Origin: Sporichthyaceae bacterium
GTDB taxonomy: Bacteria; Actinomycetota; Actinomycetes; JACCUZ01
NCBI GenBank assembly: GCA_013698395.1
Contig: JACCUZ010000363.1
Span: 1 to 5,749 of the forward strand
DNA: 5,749 bases
Direction of reading: 5' to 3'
The first letter of the stretch is position 1. The number at the start of each line of letters is the position of its first letter. The notes under the pieces are model-generated. The model was not told the origin of the DNA and made no database searches. It saw only the letters and a list, made by a program, of their open reading frames with translations. Below are positions 1 through 4,349 of this stretch, piece by piece. The position numbers were made by a program, and so were the translations under genes.

Positions 1-651
1 GGCAGTGGCGGGGGGCAGCGGGGTGGCGGCGGGGGCGAGGGCCTGGCGGCGCACCGCCAGGGTGCGCTGGGCGATGGTGACCGTGCTGCCGACCGCGACG
101 TACCACAGGGCCAGGGCCTGGACGTACGGCACGTCCAGGCCGTGCAGCCCGGTTGCGACGAGCACGATGACCAGCCGGTCGGCCCGCTCGGTGATGCCGA
201 CGTCGGCGGTCATGCCCAGCCCCTCGGCCCGGGCCCGGGCATAGGAGACGACCGCGCCGGTCGCAAGTCCGTACACCGCCAGGGCGACGAGAAGCAGGTC
301 GTCGCCGGCACCGGCGTACCACAGGGCGATGCCCCCGAAGACGGCCGCGTCACCCACGCGGTCCAGGGTCGAGTCCAGCCAGGCACCCCAACGGCTGGAC
401 CGCTCGCTCATCCGCGCCATCGTCCCGTCGACCAGGTCGGAGAACACGAAGCAGGTGATGAACACCGTTCCCCAGAAGAACTCACCCCGGGGGTAGAACC
501 CGAGCGCCCCGGCCACCACGCCGAGCGTGCCGAGGAGCGTCACGACGTCCGGGCTCACGCCGCGGCGCACCAGGAAGGCCGCTGCCGGGGTGAAGATCCG
601 CGTGAACAGCGCCCGCGCGAAACGGTTGAGCATGCCGGGGAGCGTAGTCAT
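1..651 (-). CDS. pgsA: Phosphatidylinositol phosphate synthase (CDP-alcohol phosphatidyltransferase), 3' end cut by window
   Basis: An integral membrane enzyme expected to join CDP-diacylglycerol to inositol 1-phosphate, giving phosphatidylinositol phosphate, the precursor of PI and PI mannosides. Reading from ATG 651, 217 codons stay open to the left edge. The full CDP-alcohol phosphotransferase signature D-x2-DG-x2-AR-x8-G-x3-D-x3-D is present: D72, D75, G76, A79, R80, G89, D93, D97, the metal- and CDP-binding aspartates. Hydrophobic segments lie around residues 36-53, 58-71, 102-114, 119-135, 160-170 and 176-194. The SYARARAE (136-143) and ERADR (155-159) stretches match the actinobacterial PI-phosphate branch (Rv2612c-like) better than PgsA phosphatidylglycerophosphate synthases. 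Rv2612c is about 217 aa, so the stop probably lies just outside. An in-frame ATG at 633 is an alternative start; neither has a clear Shine-Dalgarno, and 651 aligns better with the mycobacterial N-terminus (xxLPxxxxRxxF). It is divergent from the EF-G2 gene. Family is certain; inositol phosphate as acceptor is inferred. Confidence 0.9.
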   Translation of the reverse strand, partial: MTTLPGMLNRFARALFTRIFTPAAAFLVRRGVSPDVVTLLGTLGVVAGALGFYPRGEFFWGTVFITCFVFSDLVDGTMARMSERSSRWGAWLDSTLDRVGDAAVFGGIALWYAGAGDDLLLVALAVYGLATGAVVSYARARAEGLGMTADVGITERADRLVIVLVATGLHGLDVPYVQALALWYVAVGSTVTIAQRTLAVRRQALAPAATPLPPATA

Positions 652-671
652 CCGCGGGTCGCACGGGGCTT

Positions 672-686
672 GTGTGCCGGGCACAC
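672..686. promoter_or_regulatory. Perfect 15-bp palindrome in the divergent intergenic region (candidate operator)
   Basis: GTGTGCC-G-GGCACAC is a perfect 7-bp inverted repeat around one central base. It is the only clear symmetry in the 81 bases between the pgsA start (651) and the EF-G2 start (733). Its size and near-zero spacer suit a dimeric DNA-binding protein better than an RNA hairpin. It overlaps a weak plus-strand promoter-like pair, TTGTGT (670-675) and TAGAGG (692-697), spaced 16 bp. Binding here could affect both divergent genes. The symmetry is seen directly; the operator role is inferred, and I do not recognise the motif as that of a known regulator. Confidence 0.4.
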
Positions 687-716
687 CGTGGTAGAGGCTC
701 GGCACTTCGCAGGAGC

Positions 717-723
717 GAGGAGG
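717..723 (+). promoter_or_regulatory. Shine-Dalgarno of the EF-G2 gene
   Basis: GAGGAGG sits 9 nt before ATG 733 and is strongly complementary to the 16S rRNA 3' end. It fixes the start at 733. The frame itself is open far upstream, to 142 and across pgsA on the other strand, so frame length alone would give a wrong start. Confidence 0.8.
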
Positions 724-732
724 CGGTCCGAG

Positions 733-2901
733 ATGGTCCAGACGAGCAGTGGTGCCGGAGCCGCCGGAGCTGCACCGGCGGCCGACCAGCCGGGCTCCGT
801 GCGCAACGTCGTGCTGGTTGGCCACTCCGGAGCGGGAAAGACCACGCTCGTCGAGGCGCTGCTGGCCGCCACCGGGACCGTCGCCCGCGCCGGCCGGGTC
901 GAGGACGGGACCACGGTCAGCGACTTCGACGAGGCAGAGCACCGCCAGCACCGGTCCGTCTCGCTGTCCCTGGCGCCGCTGACCCACGCCGGCATCAAGG
1001 TCAACCTCTTGGACACTCCCGGGTACGCCGACTTCGTCGGTGACCTGCGCGCCGGGCTGCGGGCAGCCGACGCCGCCCTCTTCGTGGTGTCCGCGGTCGA
1101 CGGCGTGGACGGGTCGACCCGCATGCTCTGGGAAGAGTGCGCCGCGGTCGGCATGCCGCGGGCCGTCGTCGTCACCAAGCTGGACAAGGACCGGGCCGAC
1201 TTCGACGAGGCGGTCGCGATCTGCCAGCGGGTGTTCGGCGACGGTGTGCTCCCCCTCTACCTGCCGATGGCCGCCGACGACGGGACCGCTGCCGGCCTGA
1301 TCGGGCTGCTGTCGCAGAAGGTGTTCGACTACTCGGGCGGGACCCGGGTGGAGCGCGACCCGGACGCCGAGCACCTGCCGCTCATCGAAACCGCGCGCAA
1401 TGCGCTGATCGAGGGCATCATCGCCGAGTCCGAGGACGAGACGCTGATGGAGCGCTATCTCGGCGGTGAGGACATCGACCTCAAGGTCCTCATCGACGAT
1501 CTCGAGACCGCCGTCGCGCGCGGCTCCTTCTACCCCGTGCTCGCCGCCGCCTCGCCCAGCGGTCTCGGCACGGCCGAGCTGCTCGAGGTCGTGACCCAGG
1601 GCTTCCCCTCGCCGCTCGAGCACGACGTACCGCCGGTGACGACTCCCGACGGCAAGCCGCGAGGGCCGTTGGCGTGCGACCCGGCAGGCCCGCTCGTCGC
1701 GGAGGTGGTCAAGACGACCACCGACCCGTACGTCGGGCGCATCTCACTGGTCCGGGTCTTCTCCGGGACGCTCCGCCCGGACTCGACCGTCCACGTCTCC
1801 GGGCACGTCAGCGAGTTCTTCGGGACCGACCGTGGCCATGAGGACCACGACGTGGACGAGAAGGTGGGGGCCCTGACCTCGCCGTTGGGCAAGAGCCAGC
1901 GCCTCGTCCCGCAGGCCATCGCCGGTGACATCTGCGCGGTCGCCAAGCTCAGCCGGGCGGAGACGGGTGACACGCTGTCCAGCAAGGACGACCCACTGCT
2001 GATGGAGCCGTGGGTGATGCCCGAGCCCCTGCTCCCCGTGGCCGTCGTCGCCAAGTCCAAGGCGGACGAGGACAAGCTCTCCCAAGGCCTCGGCCGGCTC
2101 GTCGCCGAGGACCCGACCCTGCGCCTCGAGCACAACGCCGAGACGCACCAGCTCGTGCTGTGGTGCTTGGGCGAGGCTCACCTTGACGTGCTGCTGGACC
2201 GGCTCAAGAACCGCTACGGGGTCGACGTCGAGTCGGTCCCGCTGCGAGTGCAGCTGCGCGAGACCTTCGCCGACAAGGCCGCCGGGCACGGCCGGCACGT
2301 CAAGCAGTCCGGCGGGCACGGGCAGTACGCCGTGTGCGACATCGAGGTGGAGCCGCTCGAGCCCGGCTCGGGGTTCGAGTTCGTGGACAAGGTCGTCGGT
2401 GGTGCGGTGCCGCGGCAGTTCATCCCGTCGGTGGAGAAGGGCGTACGGACGCAGATGGAGCGCGGTGTGGCTGCTGGCTACCCCGTCGTGGACATCCGGG
2501 TGACCTTGCTCGACGGCAAGTCGCACTCGGTCGACTCCTCCGACATGGCGTTCCAGACGGCGGGGGCGTTGGCGCTCAAGGAGGCGGCGAAGGCGACCCG
2601 GGTGCACATGCTGGAGCCGGTGGACCGGATCTCGGTGATGGTCTCGGATGAGTACGTCGGAGCCGTCATGAGCGACCTGTCGACCCGGCGCGGGCGGGTC
2701 ACGGGCACCGAGCCGGTCGGCAGCGGTCGGTCGCTGGTCCGCGCGGAGGTGCCCCAGCTCGAGATCACCCGCTATGCCGTCGATCTGCGCTCGCTCTCGC
2801 ACGGGACCGGCACCTTCTCCCGGACCTACCTCGGGCACGAGCCGATGCCGGGCCAGCTGGCCACCAAGCTGCAGCAGGAGCAGGCCTCCGGCCAGCCCTA
2901 G
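733..2901 (+). CDS. fusA2: Elongation factor G-like translational GTPase (EF-G2 / FusA2 type)
   Basis: A 722-aa paralogue of EF-G, cytosolic and presumably ribosome-associated. The N-terminus to about residue 25 is Ala/Gly-rich. The G domain follows: P-loop GHSGAGKT (30-37), switch I region RSVSL (74-78), G3 DTPGYADF (94-101), G4 TKLD (148-151) and probable G5 around AASPSG (272-277). Domain II begins near 320 (LVAEVVKTTTDPYVGRISLVR). Domain III is around 432-505, domain IV follows with KQSGGHGQY (524-532), and the C-terminal EF-G domain V has YVGAVMSDLSTRRGRV (641-656). The sequence closely resembles mycobacterial FusA2 (Rv0120c, 714 aa) throughout and differs from canonical FusA (P-loop AHIDAGKT, G3 DTPGHVDF). 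The His after DTPG, needed for GTP hydrolysis in EF-G and EF-Tu, is Tyr98. I recall that the M. smegmatis homologue was reported to bind guanine nucleotide without ribosome-dependent GTPase activity, which fits. It is therefore unlikely to be the main translocase; its true role is unknown. It converges on the MOSC gene and its stop overlaps that gene's stop. Confidence 0.95.
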   Translation: MVQTSSGAGAAGAAPAADQPGSVRNVVLVGHSGAGKTTLVEALLAATGTVARAGRVEDGTTVSDFDEAEHRQHRSVSLSLAPLTHAGIKVNLLDTPGYADFVGDLRAGLRAADAALFVVSAVDGVDGSTRMLWEECAAVGMPRAVVVTKLDKDRADFDEAVAICQRVFGDGVLPLYLPMAADDGTAAGLIGLLSQKVFDYSGGTRVERDPDAEHLPLIETARNALIEGIIAESEDETLMERYLGGEDIDLKVLIDDLETAVARGSFYPVLAAASPSGLGTAELLEVVTQGFPSPLEHDVPPVTTPDGKPRGPLACDPAGPLVAEVVKTTTDPYVGRISLVRVFSGTLRPDSTVHVSGHVSEFFGTDRGHEDHDVDEKVGALTSPLGKSQRLVPQAIAGDICAVAKLSRAETGDTLSSKDDPLLMEPWVMPEPLLPVAVVAKSKADEDKLSQGLGRLVAEDPTLRLEHNAETHQLVLWCLGEAHLDVLLDRLKNRYGVDVESVPLRVQLRETFADKAAGHGRHVKQSGGHGQYAVCDIEVEPLEPGSGFEFVDKVVGGAVPRQFIPSVEKGVRTQMERGVAAGYPVVDIRVTLLDGKSHSVDSSDMAFQTAGALALKEAAKATRVHMLEPVDRISVMVSDEYVGAVMSDLSTRRGRVTGTEPVGSGRSLVRAEVPQLEITRYAVDLRSLSHGTGTFSRTYLGHEPMPGQLATKLQQEQASGQP
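2898..2901. other. Shared CTAG stop of two convergent genes
   Basis: The four bases CTAG read as TAG on both strands. The plus-strand TAG (2899-2901) ends the EF-G2 gene and the minus-strand TAG (2900-2898) ends the MOSC gene. The two genes therefore overlap by 4 bp and leave no non-coding room for a terminator for either transcript; each mRNA must run into the other gene's antisense strand. Confidence 0.9.
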
Positions 2902-3446
2902 ACCGGTTGCAGCACCCGGTGCGGGCGCGGCGGCAGCTCGATCCGCACGTCGTCTCCCGGCCTGACCTCTCCGCCGGTCACGACCACCGCCATCACCCCG
3001 GCCCTGCGTACCAGACCGCCGTCGGCGTCGCGGTCGAGGACCGCGGTCAAGAGCCCTGGCTCGAGTCGGTCAAGCTGCATGCACGGGTTGCGCAAGCCGG
3101 TCACCTCGACGACAGCCTCGGCGCCCAACCGCAACAGCGTTGCCGTCGGGAGCCCGAGCAGGTCGATGCCCCGGGTGGTGACGTTCTCGCCCAGGTCGCC
3201 CGCGCCGACGGCAAACCCGGCAGCCGTCAGCTCGTCGTGCAGCTCGGCCTGGATCAGGTGCACCTGCCGGAGGTTGGGCTGATTCGGGTCGCGGCGAATA
3301 CGCGAGCGGTGCTGCACGGTGGTCCCGGCGTGCGCGTCGCCCTCGACCCCAAGTCCTGTGATCAGTCGTACGCCGGACCGGGTCGGTTTGGAGAAGTCGT
3401 GCCGGGAGCCGGCGCTGACGGCGACCACGACTCCGGCGGCGGTCAC
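2898..3446 (-). CDS. MOSC domain-containing protein
   Basis: A 182-aa single-domain MOSC (molybdenum cofactor sulfurase C-terminal) protein, last gene of the thrS operon. Seen in order: an N-terminal strand with SAGSRHDFSKP (11-21), GLGVEGDAHAG (31-41), the family hallmark GAGDLGENVTTRGIDL (81-96), and VTGLRNPCMQLD (115-126) with Cys122, the conserved cysteine of the family, then a C-terminal GDDVRIELP. MOSC proteins are thought to handle activated sulfur or bind molybdenum cofactor, as in YiiM, mARC and MOS C-termini; no PLP-dependent sulfurase or cofactor gene is nearby, so the substrate is unknown. The frame is open upstream to 3755, but residues before the chosen GTG (3446) are Arg/Gly-rich and antisense-like. 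The GTG overlaps the TGA of the DUF393 gene as GTGA (3443-3446), and no good Shine-Dalgarno precedes it, so translation probably depends on coupling. Its stop shares a CTAG with the facing EF-G2 gene. Confidence 0.9.
   Translation of the reverse strand: MTAAGVVVAVSAGSRHDFSKPTRSGVRLITGLGVEGDAHAGTTVQHRSRIRRDPNQPNLRQVHLIQAELHDELTAAGFAVGAGDLGENVTTRGIDLLGLPTATLLRLGAEAVVEVTGLRNPCMQLDRLEPGLLTAVLDRDADGGLVRRAGVMAVVVTGGEVRPGDDVRIELPPRPHRVLQPV
2902..2920 (+). other. Imperfect inverted repeat directly after the EF-G2 stop
   Basis: ACCGG (2902-2906) can pair with CCGGT (2916-2920). The inner TGC/GCA bases are also symmetric, giving 8 of 9 matched pairs around a centre at 2911. It begins one base after the EF-G2 TAG and lies in the last codons of the MOSC gene. 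As RNA it would form a short 5-bp GC-rich hairpin with a 9-nt loop and no U-run, so at best a weak terminator or 3'-end stabiliser. It may be chance in DNA this GC-rich. Confidence 0.2.
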
Positions 3447-3844
3447 GGCCCGGGCAGCTTGTGGCGTACCGCGGACACGACCCGGTAGACCGCCTCGGCC
3501 ACCAGTGCGACCGGAGGTGCGAGCAGTACCCGTCCCGGCACCGACCACGGCCCCCCAGACAGCACGAGCAGCCGGCCGAAGGCAGCGCTGCCGTGGACGA
3601 TCCGGCCGGACGGCTCCACGAGGCGCACCGACGCGGCCGCTTCCGCCTCGCTGACCCCGAAAGTGCCGAGGTCCACGCTCTGGTACGCCTCCCAGACAAC
3701 CCGATGCGGCAGTCGCGCCCGAGCCGTGTCGGCGACGCGGGTGCAGAACCCGCACGTCCCGTCGTAGAGCATCACCGGCGAGGTGCGCTCAGGCATCCGG
3801 CCAGCGGTTCCCTCAGGCATCCGGCCCGCCGTTCCCTCAGGCAT
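3443..3844 (-). CDS. DCC family (DUF393) thiol-disulfide oxidoreductase-like protein
   Basis: 133 aa from ATG 3844. The core begins VMLYDGTCGFC, giving the DxxCxxC motif that names the family (D28, C31, C34), followed by a helix and a section with VEPSGRIVHGSAAFGRLL. The C-terminal part PVALVAEAVYRVVSAVRHKL could be an amphipathic or membrane-touching helix. DUF393 proteins are predicted thioredoxin-fold redox proteins; no partner or substrate is established. Three in-frame ATGs (3844, 3820, 3796) lie in a 24-bp tandem repeat, so the protein may be 133, 125 or 117 aa. ATG 3844 has GAGG 9 nt upstream (3854-3857) and overlaps the HIT stop by 8 nt (ATGCCTGA), so I chose it; the inner ATGs have GAGGGA 12 nt upstream. 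The MPEGTAGR repeats precede the fold and look dispensable. Family assignment is firm; start and function are not. Confidence 0.87.
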   Translation of the reverse strand: MPEGTAGRMPEGTAGRMPERTSPVMLYDGTCGFCTRVADTARARLPHRVVWEAYQSVDLGTFGVSEAEAAASVRLVEPSGRIVHGSAAFGRLLVLSGGPWSVPGRVLLAPPVALVAEAVYRVVSAVRHKLPGP

Positions 3845-3852
3845 CCGGCCAG
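3789..3852. repeat. 24-bp tandem repeat, about 2.7 copies, at the HIT stop / DUF393 start
   Basis: The string TCAGGCATCCGGCC (plus strand) recurs at 3789, 3813 and 3837, exactly 24 bp apart. The first two full units differ at 2 of 24 positions; the third matches the first over 16 bases before diverging into HIT coding sequence. On the coding strand each unit carries an ATG and a GAGG/GAGC just after it, and encodes MPEGTAGR, MPEGTAGR, then MPERTSPV. The unit is 8 codons, so gain or loss of copies keeps the DUF393 frame and does not touch the HIT protein, which ends at the outermost TGA (3839-3837). Replication slippage at the stop/start junction is the simplest origin. Confidence 0.9.
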
Positions 3853-4349
3853 GCCTCGGCCAGCGCGTCCCGGGTGTCCGAGAGCAGCTGCGCCATGATC
3901 TTGGTCTCGCCGACGACGGTCATGAAGTTGGCGTCTCCGCCCCAGCGCGGCACCACGTGCTGGTGCAGGTGCGCGGCCAGTGAGCCGCCCGCGACTCCGC
4001 CGAGGTTGAGCCCCACGTTGAAGCCGTGCGGCGACGAGGCGGCCCGTACTGCCAGCACGGCCCGTCTGGTGAAGTCCGCCAGGCCCCGGGTCTCGGCGTC
4101 GTCGAGGTCCTCGAGGCCGGCGACGTGGCGGTAGGGCACGACCATGAGGTGGCCCGGGTTGTAGGGGTGCTTGTTCAGCACAGCGTAGATCGACTCGCCG
4201 CGTGCCACCACGAGCCCGGTCCGGTCCTCGAGCCCGGGGATGCGGCAGAAGGGGCAGCCCTCGTCCTGCACTCCCCCGTCGTCACCGGTGACGTAGGCCA
4301 GCCGGTGCGGCGCCCAGATCCGCTCCAACCGGTCGCTTCGGACGGTCAC
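3837..4349 (-). CDS. HIT-family nucleotide hydrolase/phosphorylase, Ap4A-type
   Basis: A 170-aa histidine-triad protein. The triad HLHQHVV (H127, H129, H131) sits in GGSLAAHLHQHVVPRWGGD, with the upstream PHGFNVGLNLG (107-117) that forms the nucleotide pocket. VYAVLN-like and YNPGHLMVVPYRH (63-75) are standard HIT core strands. The sequence resembles Rv2613c of M. tuberculosis, known as a diadenosine tetraphosphate phosphorylase, so it probably cleaves Ap4A-like dinucleotides. That suits its place behind thrS, since aminoacyl-tRNA synthetases make Ap4A as a side product. A CPFC pair (C32, C35), with H75 and H127 as likely partners, suggests a zinc site as in Hint and GalT relatives; as I recall Rv2613c, it lacks this CxxC. 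Translation starts at GTG 4349, overlapping the thrS TGA as GTGA; only a weak AGG precedes it. The stop lies inside the first ATG context of the DUF393 gene. Family is certain; the exact substrate is inferred. Confidence 0.93.
   Translation of the reverse strand: MTVRSDRLERIWAPHRLAYVTGDDGGVQDEGCPFCRIPGLEDRTGLVVARGESIYAVLNKHPYNPGHLMVVPYRHVAGLEDLDDAETRGLADFTRRAVLAVRAASSPHGFNVGLNLGGVAGGSLAAHLHQHVVPRWGGDANFMTVVGETKIMAQLLSDTRDALAEAWPDA

Noticed and set aside
670..697. TTGTGT-16 bp-TAGAGG as a firm plus-strand promoter
   Set aside because: Only about half of each hexamer matches a housekeeping consensus and the -10 lacks its final T. It is mentioned only as context for the palindrome.
142..732. 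Long plus-strand extension of the EF-G2 frame upstream to 142
   Set aside because: It is antisense to pgsA, has low-complexity Gly/His/Arg/Glu-rich sequence with no EF-G similarity, and the strong GAGGAGG before ATG 733 marks the real start.
1744..2838. 364-codon open frame on the minus strand inside the EF-G2 gene
   Set aside because: It is the mirror of a strongly supported gene in GC-rich DNA, where antisense frames stay open by codon bias. The product is Leu/Arg/Asp/His-rich with no recognisable domain.
3447..3755. N-terminal extension of the MOSC protein to a start at 3755
   Set aside because: It would overlap most of the DUF393 gene in another frame and is Arg/Gly-rich. The GTG at 3446, overlapping the DUF393 stop, fits the MOSC domain boundary and the operon pattern.
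3789..3852. The short repeats as a CRISPR array or attachment site
   Set aside because: The units are contiguous with no unique spacers, have a coding period of 24 bp, and no cas gene or integrase is present.
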